Source: Candidatus Roseilinea mizusawaensis (GTDB taxonomy: Bacteria; Chloroflexota; Anaerolineae; J036; Brachytrichaceae). From it: a stretch of 64,000 nt of DNA. Every line of letters starts with the position of its first letter. Within the stretch, counting starts at the first letter, position 1. A program made the position numbers and the translations under genes. This document shows, in pieces, positions 16,529 through 26,061 of this stretch. The notes under the pieces are model-generated. The model was given only the letters and a program-made list of their open reading frames with translations, searched no databases and had not been told where the DNA came from. The stretch covers positions 1 to 64,000 of the forward strand of contig JAEANN010000017.1 of the NCBI GenBank assembly GCA_016841965.1, written 5' to 3'.

Positions 16529-17371
16529 ATGACTGATTTGCTCTCCCACGACTCGCTGCGTGAGTTACTCGATACGGGTATTGCGCTGGCGCGCGGCGCC
16601 GGCGCGATTCTGCTCGACGGTCTGAACCAGATTCACGCCGGCAACGGCGGCGCGCTGCGCTTCAAAAGCAGCCCAGGCGATGTGGTCACCGAATATGATC
16701 AGCGCAGCGAGGACTTTATCGTTTCCGAGTTGCGCCGGCGCTATCCCGCTCATGCGATTGTGGGCGAAGAGGGTGGCGCATATGCCGCCGGCGGGCCGGC
16801 CTCTGCCCCGGCGCATTACGAATGGCAGATCGACCCACTGGACGGCACGACCAACTTCTTGCACGGCTTCGCCATGTTTAGCGTGTCGATCGGCCTGTTG
16901 ATTGACGGCGTGCCCGCCGTGGGTGTGGTGTACAGCCCGGCCACCAATGATCTCTACGCGGCGGCGCGCGGCCTGGGCGCGACCTGGAATGGCCGGCCCA
17001 TCCATGTCTCTTGCGTCGATGCGCTGGAGCGCGCCCTGCTCATCACCGGCTTCCCCTATGACTACGCGCAAAGCCCGCATAACAATCTGCGCGCCTTCGA
17101 CGCTTTCAATCGCCGGTCGCAGGCGGTGCGGCGGATTGGCTCGGCTGCGCTCGATCTATGCCTGGTGGCCTCCGGCCAGATGGACGGCTACTGGGAAACC
17201 AAGATCAAACCATACGATATTGCCGCCGGCATCGTAATAGTGCGCGAGGCCGGCGGCGTGGTCACCGATAGCGCCGGCGGTGATACCATGCTGGCCAGCG
17301 GCGATATCGTGGCCAGCAACGGACTCATCCAGTCGGCCATGCTCGATGTGCTCAGCACGCTCCAGACCTGA
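16529..17371 (+). CDS. suhB: Inositol monophosphatase family protein
   Basis: A 280-residue magnesium-dependent phosphatase. Metal-binding motifs are GEEGG (about 75-79), DPLDGTTNF (about 96-104) and the C-terminal PYDIAAG block (about 231-237), where the more usual WD is YD. Substrates in the family include inositol-1-phosphate, fructose-1,6-bisphosphate and related sugar phosphates. The ATG at 16529 gives the family N-terminus; a GTG ten codons upstream is possible but unsupported. In line with trxB and ahead of the zinc-ribbon gene. Confidence 0.85.
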   Translation: MTDLLSHDSLRELLDTGIALARGAGAILLDGLNQIHAGNGGALRFKSSPGDVVTEYDQRSEDFIVSELRRRYPAHAIVGEEGGAYAAGGPASAPAHYEWQIDPLDGTTNFLHGFAMFSVSIGLLIDGVPAVGVVYSPATNDLYAAARGLGATWNGRPIHVSCVDALERALLITGFPYDYAQSPHNNLRAFDAFNRRSQAVRRIGSAALDLCLVASGQMDGYWETKIKPYDIAAGIVIVREAGGVVTDSAGGDTMLASGDIVASNGLIQSAMLDVLSTLQT

Positions 17372-17417
17372 GAACACACTCATGTTGTCATGAGATAGTT
17401 CGGCCTGGATCACAATC

Positions 17418-17987
17418 ATGAGCGCTGAATCGATCACAGCCCAAAACACTGCGTCGCCGGCCTCTGACGCAAGGCCAGAGGACAGTTGCCCCTATGTGGC
17501 AAGCGGCCCAACCACGCTGCGTTGCGCCAAATGTAACCGGCCCCTGATGCCCAAAGACGCCCGCCGCACGCCTACGGGCTATGTCTGCCCTTACTACATC
17601 AAGGCCCGCGTGGCCACGTTCTACAATGCCCGACCGATCCACTATGTGATCGGCGGGGCGATTGCGCTGGCGCTGGGCGCCCTGGGCGGATTTGTGCTGC
17701 AACTGGTGGGCAGCATCGGCTTCTTCGCCATCATCCTGTCTGCGTTTGTCGGCCCGATTGTGGGGGGCGTGGTGGCCGAGGCGATCCGGCGCGCTCTGGG
17801 CAAGACGCGCGGGCAATATATGTGGCTGGTGGCGGCCGTTTGCGTGGGCATTGGCGCGGCTTACTTCACGCTCCTGCCGCCGATTGTGCTTCTGCTGGCC
17901 GGCTCGCCGCGCTTTCTCTTCGCGCTCATTCCCGTGTTGGGCTTGGCGTTAGCCATTGGCGCGCTGGTTGCCCGCATGCGCGTCTAG
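17418..17987 (+). CDS. Zinc-ribbon membrane protein
   Basis: A 189-residue protein. A short zinc-ribbon-like segment near residues 24-60 (C...CAKCNRPL...TGYVCPYY) is followed by about four transmembrane helices, with [14 protein letters not shown] and [18 protein letters not shown] as the clearest. No enzyme motif seen. It could be a sensor or assembly factor. It converges on hypE with a 4-base overlap. Confidence 0.65.
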   Translation: MSAESITAQNTASPASDARPEDSCPYVASGPTTLRCAKCNRPLMPKDARRTPTGYVCPYYIKARVATFYNARPIHYVIGGAIALALGALGGFVLQLVGSIGFFAIILSAFVGPIVGGVVAEAIRRALGKTRGQYMWLVAAVCVGIGAAYFTLLPPIVLLLAGSPRFLFALIPVLGLALAIGALVARMRV

Positions 17988-19048
17988 CAAATGCGCGGCA
18001 GTTGTTCGCCGCTCATCATGTCCACGATGCGCGACGCGCCGATGCGGCTCCTCAGGGTCACCAGGCCGGGCCGGCCTGCTGCATTGACGCTGCCAATCTG
18101 CGCTGCGCCTCGACCGAGGGGATGCGCTTGTAGAATCTCCAGCGCCCGCCCGGCATCCTGCGCGCCCACAAATGCGACCAGCCGGCCTTCGTTCGCCACA
18201 TAGAGCGGATCGAACCCCAAAATCTCGCACGCCGCGCGCACATCATCGCGCACCGGGATGAGCGCCTCTTCGATGCTGATGCTGACCTGAGCAACCCCGG
18301 CGATCTCGTTCAACGCGCTGGCCAGGCCGCCGCGTGTCAGGTCGCGCAGACAGTGAATTTCAATCCCTGCGTCAATCAACGCTTGCACCAGGCCGTTGAG
18401 CGGGGCGGAATCGCTTTCGATGGCGCTCTCAAATTCCAGCCCCTCGCGCACGGCCATGATCGCCATGCCATGCCGGCCCAGGTCGCCGTTCACCAGCAAC
18501 ACGTCGCCCGGCCGCACCGATTGCGGCGCGATGCGCAAATCGTGCTCGATCACGCCCACGCCGGCCGTGTTGATGAACAGGCCGTCGGCCTTGCCGCGAT
18601 CTACCACTTTTGTGTCGCCGGTCACGATCTGCACGCCGGCATGTTGGGCTGCCTGCTGCATCGACTGGACTACGCGCCACAGCGTGTCCATCGGCAGCCC
18701 CTCTTCGATGATGAAGCCGGCGCTCAGATACAGTGGCCGCGCGCCGCACATCGACAGGTCGTTGACCGTGCCGTGCACGGCCAGCGAGCCAATGTCGCCG
18801 CCGGGGAAGAACAGCGGATGGATGACGTAGGAATCCGTGGTGAACGCGACGCGCGCCGGGCTGCCGTTTAGGGTGAAGACCGCGCCATCATGACGCGCGT
18901 CCAGGGCCGGATTGCCGAACGCGCCGAGCATGATCTTTTCAATCAGCATGTGCGACAGCTTGCCGCCGCCGCCGTGCGCCAGCAGCACGGTCGGATAGTC
19001 GGAAATGGGAATCGGGCACGAGAGGGTAAAGGGTGTGGCAGGGTCCAT
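17984..19048 (-). CDS. hypE: Hydrogenase maturation protein HypE
   Basis: A 354-residue PurM-like ATP-binding protein. The N-terminal [13 protein letters not shown], the central [14 protein letters not shown] and the obligatory C-terminal cysteine (PRIC at the very end) are all present. HypE receives a carbamoyl group from HypF on that cysteine and dehydrates it to thiocyanate, the source of CN ligands for [NiFe]-hydrogenase. Last gene of the leftward hypF-C-D-E set, 12 bases after hypD. No hydrogenase structural genes are in the window. Confidence 0.93.
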   Translation of the reverse strand: MDPATPFTLSCPIPISDYPTVLLAHGGGGKLSHMLIEKIMLGAFGNPALDARHDGAVFTLNGSPARVAFTTDSYVIHPLFFPGGDIGSLAVHGTVNDLSMCGARPLYLSAGFIIEEGLPMDTLWRVVQSMQQAAQHAGVQIVTGDTKVVDRGKADGLFINTAGVGVIEHDLRIAPQSVRPGDVLLVNGDLGRHGMAIMAVREGLEFESAIESDSAPLNGLVQALIDAGIEIHCLRDLTRGGLASALNEIAGVAQVSISIEEALIPVRDDVRAACEILGFDPLYVANEGRLVAFVGAQDAGRALEILQAHPLGRGAAQIGSVNAAGRPGLVTLRSRIGASRIVDMMSGEQLPRIC

Positions 19049-19060
19049 AGAGCCGGCAGA

Positions 19061-20167
19061 TCATGCGCGCGCCGGCGCGACGGCCGGCCTGCGATAGAGG
19101 TAGTAGGCCGCGCAAGCGCCTTCCGATGACACCATCGGTGCGCCGAGTGGGTGTTCCGGCGTGCAGCGCGTCCCGAAGGCCGGGCATTGATCCGGCTTCT
19201 TCACGCCTTGCAGCACCAGGCCGGCGATGCACTCGCCTGATTCTTCTGCGCCGCGCGCTGTCAGCCCAAAACGGCGTTCGGCGTCGAAGTCGGCATAGGC
19301 CGGGCGCAGTGCGTAGCCGCTATGTGGAATTTCGCCGATGCCGCGCCATGTGCGCGGGCCGATCTCGAACACTTCGTGGATCAGTTTCTGCGCCTGGGGG
19401 TTGCCCTCTCGCCGCACCACGCGCGTATACTGGTTTTCGACCTCGGCGCGGCCTTCTTCCAGTTGTCGCACGCACATGTAGACGCCCTGCAAGATGTCCA
19501 GCGGTTCGAAGCCGGTCACCACAATCGGCGTGTGATAACGCTGCGCGATCGGCTCGTACTCGGTGTAGCCCATCACGGCGCACACGTGGCCGGCAGCCAG
19601 GAACCCCTGCACCTGGTTCTGCGGCGCGGACAAAATGGCTTCCATCGCCGGGGGCACCAACACGTGCGACACCAGCATGGAGAAGTTGGCGATGCCCTGT
19701 TGCCGGGCGGCATAAACGGCCATGGCATTGGCCGGCGCGGTCGTCTCGAACCCGACGGCGAAAAAGACGACTTGCCTGGCCGGGTTGTCGCGCGCGATCT
19801 TCAGGCAGTCGGTTGGCGAGTAGACGATGCGCACATCCGCCCCGGCTGCTTTGGCAGACAGCAAATCTCTGCGCGTGCCCGGCACGCGCAGCATATCGCC
19901 GAACGAGCACAAAATCGTGTCCGGTCGCGCAGCGATCTCAATCGCTTTGTCGATCAGATCGACCGGCGTCACGCACACCGGGCAGCCTGGCCCATGCACC
20001 AGCGTCAGGCTGGCCGGCAGCAACTCGTCGATGCCGAATTTGACGATCGCATGCGTCTGTCCGCCGCAGATCTCCATGATTGTCCAGGGCTGCGTGGTGA
20101 TGCGGGCGATGGCCTGCGCGTATTGGCGCGCCGTCTCTGCGTCGCGATACTCGTCCAGGTACTTCAT
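19061..20167 (-). CDS. hypD: Hydrogenase maturation protein HypD
   Basis: A 368-residue protein with the conserved CGGQTHAI (about 34-41), [10 protein letters not shown] (about 64-73) and the C-terminal cysteine cluster ([17 protein letters not shown]...GACAAYY) that binds the [4Fe-4S] cluster. With HypC it forms the scaffold on which Fe(CN)2CO is built. Its start overlaps the hypC stop by 4 bases, indicating translational coupling. Confidence 0.94.
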   Translation of the reverse strand: MKYLDEYRDAETARQYAQAIARITTQPWTIMEICGGQTHAIVKFGIDELLPASLTLVHGPGCPVCVTPVDLIDKAIEIAARPDTILCSFGDMLRVPGTRRDLLSAKAAGADVRIVYSPTDCLKIARDNPARQVVFFAVGFETTAPANAMAVYAARQQGIANFSMLVSHVLVPPAMEAILSAPQNQVQGFLAAGHVCAVMGYTEYEPIAQRYHTPIVVTGFEPLDILQGVYMCVRQLEEGRAEVENQYTRVVRREGNPQAQKLIHEVFEIGPRTWRGIGEIPHSGYALRPAYADFDAERRFGLTARGAEESGECIAGLVLQGVKKPDQCPAFGTRCTPEHPLGAPMVSSEGACAAYYLYRRPAVAPARA

Positions 20168-20445
20168 TGTGATTCCGGCGCAGAAGCGGGCCGGCCTGCC
20201 CTGTCTTCCAACTCGGCCAGCTCGCCCATCTCTTTGAGATATTCGAACACCTGGTTGGCTTCGGTTTCGTCGATGGTGTTGAGGGCAAAGCCGACATGCA
20301 CGATCACATAGTCATCCACTTTGGCGTCTGGCACGTAGGCCAGGTTCACATCCTTGACGATGCCGCCAAAGTTGACTTTGGCCATTCGCATCAGGGGGTC
20401 GTCGCCGCTAATGCTCACAATCCGTCCTGGAACAGCCAGACACAT
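20164..20445 (-). CDS. hypC: Hydrogenase maturation chaperone HypC
   Basis: A 93-residue protein with the diagnostic N-terminus [12 protein letters not shown], in which Cys2 binds the iron centre and HypD. It has the normal length for HypC/HybG with a slightly longer acidic tail. GGAG lies 9 bases upstream. It precedes hypD with overlapping stop and start. The upstream 388 bases up to hypF hold tandem repeats rather than a gene. Confidence 0.94.
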   Translation of the reverse strand: MCLAVPGRIVSISGDDPLMRMAKVNFGGIVKDVNLAYVPDAKVDDYVIVHVGFALNTIDETEANQVFEYLKEMGELAELEDRAGRPASAPESQ

Positions 20446-20469
20446 TTGGCATCACTCCTTTGCAGAGCA

Positions 20470-20518
20470 CAGATCGCAGATTGCAGACTACAGATTACAG
20501 ATTACAGATTACAGACCT
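20470..20518 (+). repeat. CAGAYNN heptamer array, 7 units
   Basis: Units CAGATCG, CAGATTG, CAGACTA, three CAGATTA and CAGACCT, with no gaps, starting 25 bases upstream of hypC. Same consensus as arrays at 20811-20901 and 22129-22163 (reverse strand) and 57811-57859. Confidence 0.9.
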
Positions 20519-20570
20519 AGCCACCTGACAGATTTCCACTGCGTCCGCTCACCGGCTTTGTCCCATCGTG

Positions 20571-20635
20571 GCGCGAGGATGCGGCGCGAGGATGCGGCGC
20601 GAGGATGCGGCGCGAGGATGCGGCGCGAGGATGCG
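20571..20635 (+). repeat. 13-base tandem repeat GCGCGAGGATGCG x5
   Basis: Five perfect 13-base copies, then two degenerate relatives (to about 20668). The unit length is not a multiple of three, so it cannot be a stable coding repeat. Confidence 0.95.
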
Positions 20636-20810
20636 GCGCGAGAGCGGCGCCAGAGCGGCGCCAGAGCGGATTGCCATTGGCCTCGTCGATTACAGATTGC
20701 GGATGGTTGGCTGTGCATGGTCGATCTGCCATGTTGGGCCGGCGCTTTTTGCAGGCGCACTGCACGCGGCAGGCTGTAAGTGTACACGACGCGCCCAGCG
20801 CCCGATCGTC

Positions 20811-20901
20811 TCTCGTCTGTCATCTGCCATCTGTCATCTGCCGTCTGCCGTCTGCCATCTGTTGTCTGCCATCTGTTGTCTGTCATCTGCCGTGTGCCAA
20901 C
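20811..20901 (-). repeat. CAGAYNN-family heptamer array running into the hypF 3' end
   Basis: On the plus strand this is eleven consecutive TGYYRTC units with looser edges, the reverse complement of the CAGAYNN consensus. The hypF stop codon (20834-20836) lies inside it, so the last 20 or so HypF residues (TADDRQQMADNRWQTADGR) are array-encoded. Confidence 0.93.
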
Positions 20902-23377
20902 GCGCCGCCGCCGCCTGCCCCAGCGCAATGCCGCCATCGTTGGGCGGCACGCGCTGATGCCAGTATGGCCGGAATCCCTCGTCGCGCAGGCGCTGAACGA
21001 CGCGCTCGAGCAGATAGCAGTTTTGGAAGCAGCCGCCGGTCAACACGACGCGCGGTTCATTGACCCGGCGCGCCACGGCAATCACCATCTCTGCAAGGGC
21101 ATTGTGAAAGCGCGCCGCCAGCACACTCAACTGACGATCGCCGATTGATGCTTGACGATTGAGCGCGCGTGTGTCGTCGATGACGGCCTGGATCAGCGGC
21201 GCCCAGTCGATCTGGATTCTCGATGCTGCATTTTGGGTTTTCGATTGAGCGTCGTCGAATCTAGAATTCGCAATCCCCCAATCCAAAATCGAAAAGGGGT
21301 ACGCTTCATCGGTGTGCAGATCGTCGATGGCGAATTCCAGCGCCATGGCGGCCTGGCCCTCGTAATTGAGGTGTTGGCGCAGGCCGGCCAGCGACGCAAC
21401 CGCGTCGAACAGCCGGCCGGCGCTGGTGGTCAGCGGCGCGTTCAGATGCTGCTTCAGCGTCTGCCGCAGCAGCGCGCGCTCGGCCGGCGCGAAGGCGGCC
21501 ACCGGCGGCAAGTCCGTCATCTGCCAGACCGCATCGCCGAACATCTCGAACAGCACGCCCAGCGCCACACGGCGCGGTTCTTTAACCGCCAGATCGCCGC
21601 CGGGCAGGCGGAACGGTCGCAAATGGCCGACCCGCTCGAACAACAAGCCGGCCTGGGCATCTATGCCCGTCGGCATGACGCGCAGAAACTCGCCGCCCCA
21701 AATCGTTCCGTCCAGCCCGTAGCCTGTGCCATCCCACGCCACGCCCAGCGCCGGGCCGTCCAGATCATTCTCGGCCATGCAGGCCGCCACATGCGCCAGA
21801 TGATGCTGCACGCGCATTAGCGGCAGGCCGCGCTCTTGGGTGTAGGTCTCGGCAAAGTGCGTCGAAAGGTAGTCGGGGTGCAGGTCGCAGGCTACCACGT
21901 CGGGGGTGAATGCGTACAGCCGGCTCAGGCTGTCGATCACACGGCAAAACGCCTCGTAGGCTTGCGCCGTCTCTAGATCGCCGATGTGCTGGCTGATGAA
22001 CACGTTGTCGCCGATGGCGAGGGCGATGGTGTTCTTCAGGTGCGCGCCCACGGCCAGAATGGATTTTGGATTGACGAGTGACGAGTGGCGAGTGGCGAGC
22101 GGTGAGCCGGCATCGGCGGCGACATCTCTGCTGTCTGTTGTCTGTTGTCTGTTGTCTGTCGTCTGACCAATCCGCACCGGCAACGGCGCGTAGCCGCGCG
22201 CCCGGCGCACCATCATCTCGCGCCCTGCCACGACACGCACGATGGAATCATCTACATGGCGGACGATAGGCCGGTCGTGAACCAGAAATAGGTCGGCGAT
22301 GCCGGCCAGTCGCTGCAGCGCCTCATGTTCGTCGATGCAGATCGGCTCGTCAGACAGATTGCCGCTGGTTGCCACGACCGGGAAGCCCAGCTCGGCCATC
22401 AACAAGTGGTGCAGCGGGGTATAGGGCAGCATCACGCCGAGATATGGATTGGGCGGCGGCGCGACTGCCGGGGAGATGGCGCCGGCGCTGTCTGCGCGCC
22501 GGCGCAGCAGGACGATGGGTGACTCGGCAGAACGCAACAGCCGCGCCTCCAACGCGTTGACATGACACAGCGCCTCGACATGGCGCAGCGCGCCGGCTTC
22601 CGGGCCATGCGCCCAGGGAAGCATCAGTGCAAAGGGCTTTTCTTCGCGCTGTTTGCGCCGGCGCAACACGCGCACGGCGTCGTCGTTGCGCGCATCCACG
22701 ATCAGATGAAATCCTCCCAGTCCCTTGGCCGCCACAATGCGCCCCTCGCGGATCGCTTCGGCTGCGCTTCGCAGCGCCTGATCCTGGCTGCCGACTGTAT
22801 GGCCGTTCGCATCCCACAGTTCAAGGCGCGGCCCGCACACGGGGCAGGCGTTGGGCTGGGCGTGGAAACGGCGATCGCGCGGGTCGTTGTATTCGGCCTG
22901 GCAGGCCGGGCACATCTGGAAAATGCGCATCGCTGTGTTGGGACGGTCGTAGGGCAGCGCCTCGATGATGCTGTAACGCGGCCCACAGTTCGTGCAATTG
23001 GTGAAGGGGTAGCCAAAGCGCCGATTGGCGGGATCAAAAATCTCGCGCCGGCAATCTGGGCAGGTCGCCAGGTCTGGCAGCACCAGCGCTGTTTTGTGGC
23101 CGGCATCCTCGCTGTGCCGGATCTCGAAGGTTGTGAAGCCGGCTGCATCCAGGCGCGCAGCCTCCAGGCTTTGGATGATGGCATGCGGCGGCTTCTCCGG
23201 CTCGATGCGCAGCAGAAAGGCGTCCAGTTCAGCTTGGCTGCCCTCTACTTCGATGAACACCCCTTGCGCGTTGTTGATGACCCAGCCGGTCAGCCCCATT
23301 TCGGTGGCCAGGCGGTAAATAAAAGGTCTGAAGCCAACACCTTGTACGGCGCCGCGGATTACTATGCGCAGGCGCAT
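20834..23377 (-). CDS. hypF: Carbamoyltransferase HypF with repeat-encoded insertions
   Basis: Starting at the ATG at 23377 (MRLRIVIRGAVQGVGFRPF), about 847 residues; the longer frame to 23608 adds 77 residues without family support. Domains in order: acylphosphatase (1-90), two C-x2-C...C-x2-C zinc-finger pairs (CPDC...CTNC; CPAC...CPVC), a YrdC-like domain, and a Kae1-like domain (HHLAHVAA, DGTGYGLDG, NDGGIALGQ). HypF converts carbamoyl phosphate to the carbamoyl adenylate passed to HypE. Odd: three array-encoded segments, one at RIGQTTDNRQQ...LVNPKS (arrays 22060-22163), one at GIANSRFDDAQSKTQ (21214-21297), and the C-terminal tail. They fall between conserved blocks and keep frame, so the protein may still work. 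Confidence 0.92.
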   Translation of the reverse strand: MRLRIVIRGAVQGVGFRPFIYRLATEMGLTGWVINNAQGVFIEVEGSQAELDAFLLRIEPEKPPHAIIQSLEAARLDAAGFTTFEIRHSEDAGHKTALVLPDLATCPDCRREIFDPANRRFGYPFTNCTNCGPRYSIIEALPYDRPNTAMRIFQMCPACQAEYNDPRDRRFHAQPNACPVCGPRLELWDANGHTVGSQDQALRSAAEAIREGRIVAAKGLGGFHLIVDARNDDAVRVLRRRKQREEKPFALMLPWAHGPEAGALRHVEALCHVNALEARLLRSAESPIVLLRRRADSAGAISPAVAPPPNPYLGVMLPYTPLHHLLMAELGFPVVATSGNLSDEPICIDEHEALQRLAGIADLFLVHDRPIVRHVDDSIVRVVAGREMMVRRARGYAPLPVRIGQTTDNRQQTTDSRDVAADAGSPLATRHSSLVNPKSILAVGAHLKNTIALAIGDNVFISQHIGDLETAQAYEAFCRVIDSLSRLYAFTPDVVACDLHPDYLSTHFAETYTQERGLPLMRVQHHLAHVAACMAENDLDGPALGVAWDGTGYGLDGTIWGGEFLRVMPTGIDAQAGLLFERVGHLRPFRLPGGDLAVKEPRRVALGVLFEMFGDAVWQMTDLPPVAAFAPAERALLRQTLKQHLNAPLTTSAGRLFDAVASLAGLRQHLNYEGQAAMALEFAIDDLHTDEAYPFSILDWGIANSRFDDAQSKTQNAASRIQIDWAPLIQAVIDDTRALNRQASIGDRQLSVLAARFHNALAEMVIAVARRVNEPRVVLTGGCFQNCYLLERVVQRLRDEGFRPYWHQRVPPNDGGIALGQAAAARWHTADDRQQMADNRWQTADGR
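21214..21297 (-). repeat. Degenerate heptamer array within hypF
   Basis: Seven-base units such as GGATTCT, GCATTTT, GGGTTTT, CGATTGA, CGAATCT, AGAATTC, GCAATCC, CCCAATC and CAAAATC, with a small inverted centre CGAATCTAGAATTCG. They encode residues inserted between AYPFSI and DWAPLIQAVIDD. Confidence 0.6.
22060..22107 (-). repeat. Mixed heptamer array (GGATTTT and RRYGAGY units) within hypF
   Basis: GGATTTT, GGATTGA-type units, followed on the plus strand by GACGAGT x2, GGCGAGT, GGCGAGC and GGTGAGC (22073-22107). On the coding strand they yield SPLATRHSSLVNPKS, a segment absent from ordinary HypF. Confidence 0.75.
22129..22163 (-). repeat. CAGAYNN-family heptamer array within hypF
   Basis: Five gap-free units on the plus strand (TGCTGTC, TGTTGTC x3, TGTCGTC), the reverse complement of CAGACRN. 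They encode QTTDNRQQTTDSR directly after the conserved YAPLPVRIG. Confidence 0.93.
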
Positions 23378-23986
23378 CACCTGTTCCGCTTGCATCGGCG
23401 TGATGATACCCGATGCCCTCTGCATAGCGCCGGCAAAAGCGCCAAAGCGGAGGGGCCGCTGCTTCTCGCCGACCACTTTGACCAGATCAACGCAGCGCTG
23501 CGCGAGCACATGCAGATCCAAAAGCTGTCTGCGGCGTATGTCTGGGCGGCCATCAATCATCGCGCTCCAGCAGCGCGCGAGTGCGTATGTCAAACGCGAT
23601 GAGCGCACTCTGCCGGCGCCGATCTGCTATCTCCAGCGCGTTGGCAGCGTTGGTCGGGCCGGCAGTGCGAGGGCGGAACGGTCAACTCTGTCATCAAAGA
23701 GAAGTTTGGTGATGCTGTTCATGCAGTGAGGGTCGCCTGTCAAAACCGTGAGGGTTGAGTCAAGTCTGATGTCTACAATGCGCATCATTAAGCGTATGCT
23801 TGTGGCTATAGGTTTTCAAATTTTCAAAAAGAGAAGTTGACAAGTTTCTACCCTACAGATACCATGCTTATTCTGGCGAACCTTGGCGAAGCGCATCGCG
23901 CTGCATCCGGTCGTTTCTTTAACCCATCTAGGGCATGAGAATTGACTGCAATTGAATGCAACTGAATAATGAAGGAGGTAGAGGCT
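23378..23986. other. 609-base divergent spacer hypF / dctQ
   Basis: No gene recognised. The left half (to about 23740) can be read as short frames without any recognised domain and may hold remnants. The right half is AT-richer and carries the dctQM promoter (23837-23865). No hypF promoter was identified with confidence. Confidence 0.6.
23837..23865 (+). promoter_or_regulatory. Sigma-70-type promoter for dctQM
   Basis: TTGACA (23837-23842), a 17-base spacer, then TACCAT (23860-23865). It sits about 120 bases before the dctQ start in an AT-rich stretch. Confidence 0.6.
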
Positions 23987-24652
23987 ATGAGGGTCATGCT
24001 TCGCATTGCATCGTGGATTGACGCGATCACCAACCGATTGAGCATGCTGATCAGCGTCGTAGTCATCCTGGCCGTGATTGCCGGGTTTTTGAACGCAGCG
24101 CTGCGCTATCTGGGCCAGGGCTTACAGCGCACGCTGATCTCCAATGAGCTGATCCAGTTGCAGTGGTATCTATTCTCACTGCTCTTCCTGATCGGTTTTC
24201 CCTATTTGCTCAAACACAACGTGAACGTGCGAGTGGACTTCTTCTATTCGCGCTGGGGTGCAAAGCCGCGCGCGGTCGTCGATCTGCTCGGCACGCTGCT
24301 CTTCCTCATCCCGTTCTGCGTACTGGCGATCTACGTCAGCGTGGGGCCGGTATTGATGTCGTGGGGACGCCTGCCGGATGGAAGCTGGGGGACCTGGGAG
24401 GTATCGAGCGACGCCGGAGGATTGCCGCTGGCGCCGCTGAAATCGCTGATCATCGTGGGCTTCTTTGGGCTGCTGGTGCAGGCCATTGCGCAAGTTTTCA
24501 AATATGCCGCCGTCCTGCTCGGCTACCAAGAAGCCAACCAATCTGTGATGGTCGTCCAGACCGAACAGGCTGAGGCTGAAACGATAGTGCGCGAGATGCG
24601 AGAGGAGTTGAGGCAAGAAAAGCCGGCAGGGCAACAATCAGGGCAACAATAA
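23987..24652 (+). CDS. dctQ: TRAP transporter small permease (DctQ)
   Basis: A 221-residue membrane protein with four hydrophobic helices (about 18-40, 55-75, 95-115, 145-170) and a charged, Gln/Glu-rich tail. The start at 23987 is set by AAGGAGGT seven bases upstream; an earlier ATG lies inside that Shine-Dalgarno. The ELIQLQWYLFSLLFLIGFPYLLKHNVNVRVD block is typical of the family serving TakP/FcbT-type binding proteins. It partners DctM in sodium-driven uptake of organic acids. The dctM gene begins 12 bases later. Confidence 0.9.
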   Translation: MRVMLRIASWIDAITNRLSMLISVVVILAVIAGFLNAALRYLGQGLQRTLISNELIQLQWYLFSLLFLIGFPYLLKHNVNVRVDFFYSRWGAKPRAVVDLLGTLLFLIPFCVLAIYVSVGPVLMSWGRLPDGSWGTWEVSSDAGGLPLAPLKSLIIVGFFGLLVQAIAQVFKYAAVLLGYQEANQSVMVVQTEQAEAETIVREMREELRQEKPAGQQSGQQ

Positions 24653-24664
24653 CGAGGTTCACAC

Positions 24665-26050
24665 ATGGAAGAAGCGTTCAACCCACAATGGCTTGGCATT
24701 CTCATGTTCGTCGGCTTCTTCTTCTTGTTGCTGACGGGCTACCCGGTGGCCTTCTCCTTTGCCGGCGTCTCCATCGTGTTTGGGCTGATCGGCCTGGCGA
24801 TGGGCGCGTTCGACTTGAATTTGCTGCTGTCGCTGCCGAATAGCTGGTTCGGCATCATGAGCGATAGCACACTGCTGGCGATCCCCTTTTTCATCTTCAT
24901 GGGCGCTATCCTGGAAAAGTCGGGGCTGGCGGAGGAGCTGCTCGAAACGGTCGGCCAGTTGATGGGGTCGCTGAAGGGTGGCATCGCGCTGGCGGTGGTG
25001 GTAGTGGGGGCCTTGCTGGCGGCCACCACCGGCGTCGTGGCGGCCACCATCATCGCCATGGGGCTGATCTCGTTGCCCACCATGCTGAAGTACGGCTACA
25101 ACAAAGAGCTGGCCACCGGCGTGATTGTCGCCTCCGGCACTATGGCGCAGATGATCCCGCCTAGCATTGTGCTGGTGCTGCTCAGCGACCAGTTCGGGCT
25201 GTCCATTGGCGATTTGTTCGCCGGGGCGCTGGTACCCGGCCTGTTGTTGGCTGCGTCTTACGCCATCTATGCGCTGGTGGTTGCCTACGTCCGTCCAGGC
25301 AGTGCGCCGGCGCTTCCGCCAGAGGCGCGCACGCTGAGTGGTCGCCCCCTGCTTCTACGCACGCTCCGCGCGTTCGTCCCGCCGGTGGTGCTCATTCTGG
25401 TGGTGCTCGGCACCATCTTTGCGGGCCTGGCCACTCCCAGCGAAGCCGGGGCTTTCGGCGCCATCGGCGCTTCTGTCCTGGCTGTGGCCAATCGCCGGAT
25501 GAGCCGCAAGGTCATCACCAATGCCGCTTTGTCCACGGCCAAAACCACGGGCCTGGTGCTGATGATCCTTTTTGCATCCACCTTGTTCACCAAAGTGCTC
25601 TTTGCGCTGGGCACCGATCTGTTAATCGAAGAATGGTTGACCAACCTCCCCGGCGGGTTCTGGACGTTCATCATCGTTGCGAACATCGCCATCTTCCTGC
25701 TGGGCATCTTCCTGGAATTCACCGAGATCACCTACATCGCTATGCCGCTGCTGGTGCCGGCGGCCGAGAGAGTGCTGGATATGTTCAACGCAACAGGCGC
25801 TTTCTCGAATGAGGGCTACACCATGGTGTGGTTTGCAATCGTGGTTGCCATCAATCTGCAAACAGCTTTCATCTCGCCGCCGGTGGGCTTTTCGCTCTTT
25901 TACATGCAGAGTGTGGCGCCGAAAGAGGTGACAACCGTCCAGATCCACCGCAGCGCGATCCCTTTCATGATTATCCAACTTGCGGTGCTGGCCATCGTGA
26001 TCGCTTTCCCGGAGACGGTCAACGCGCTGGTGCGATTGTCGTTTAGATAG
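24665..26050 (+). CDS. dctM: TRAP transporter large permease (DctM)
   Basis: A 461-residue, about twelve-helix ion-transporter-superfamily protein. Marks: the [23 protein letters not shown] start, [60 protein letters not shown] and the late [16 protein letters not shown]. It forms the translocation channel with DctQ and couples substrate import to a sodium gradient. It ends 11 bases before a strong bidirectional hairpin. Confidence 0.93.
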   Translation: MEEAFNPQWLGILMFVGFFFLLLTGYPVAFSFAGVSIVFGLIGLAMGAFDLNLLLSLPNSWFGIMSDSTLLAIPFFIFMGAILEKSGLAEELLETVGQLMGSLKGGIALAVVVVGALLAATTGVVAATIIAMGLISLPTMLKYGYNKELATGVIVASGTMAQMIPPSIVLVLLSDQFGLSIGDLFAGALVPGLLLAASYAIYALVVAYVRPGSAPALPPEARTLSGRPLLLRTLRAFVPPVVLILVVLGTIFAGLATPSEAGAFGAIGASVLAVANRRMSRKVITNAALSTAKTTGLVLMILFASTLFTKVLFALGTDLLIEEWLTNLPGGFWTFIIVANIAIFLLGIFLEFTEITYIAMPLLVPAAERVLDMFNATGAFSNEGYTMVWFAIVVAINLQTAFISPPVGFSLFYMQSVAPKEVTTVQIHRSAIPFMIIQLAVLAIVIAFPETVNALVRLSFR

Positions 26051-26061
26051 CTGCGGAGTCT

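Larger units (their letters stand above)
20446..20833. other. Gene-free spacer hypF-hypC, made largely of repeats
   Basis: 388 bases between the hypF stop and hypC. They contain a CAGAYNN heptamer array, five copies of a 13-base unit with degenerate relatives, and the edge of the oppositely oriented heptamer array that runs into hypF. Small ORFs through the 13-mer are repeat artefacts. No convincing promoter was found. Confidence 0.8.

Noticed and set aside
20470-20901. CRISPR array
   Set aside because: Units are 7 and 13 bases with no spacers; no cas genes are present.
20568-21063. Overlapping small plus-strand ORFs with RRxDAARG-type repeats
   Set aside because: They are translations of the 13-base tandem repeat and the heptamer array, in frames without a ribosome-binding site.
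22562-23602. 346-codon plus-strand ORF opposite hypF
   Set aside because: Antisense to the HypF zinc-finger and acylphosphatase regions.
23609-23740. Possible gene remnant upstream of hypF
   Set aside because: Short frames read weakly protein-like but nothing could be matched to a family.
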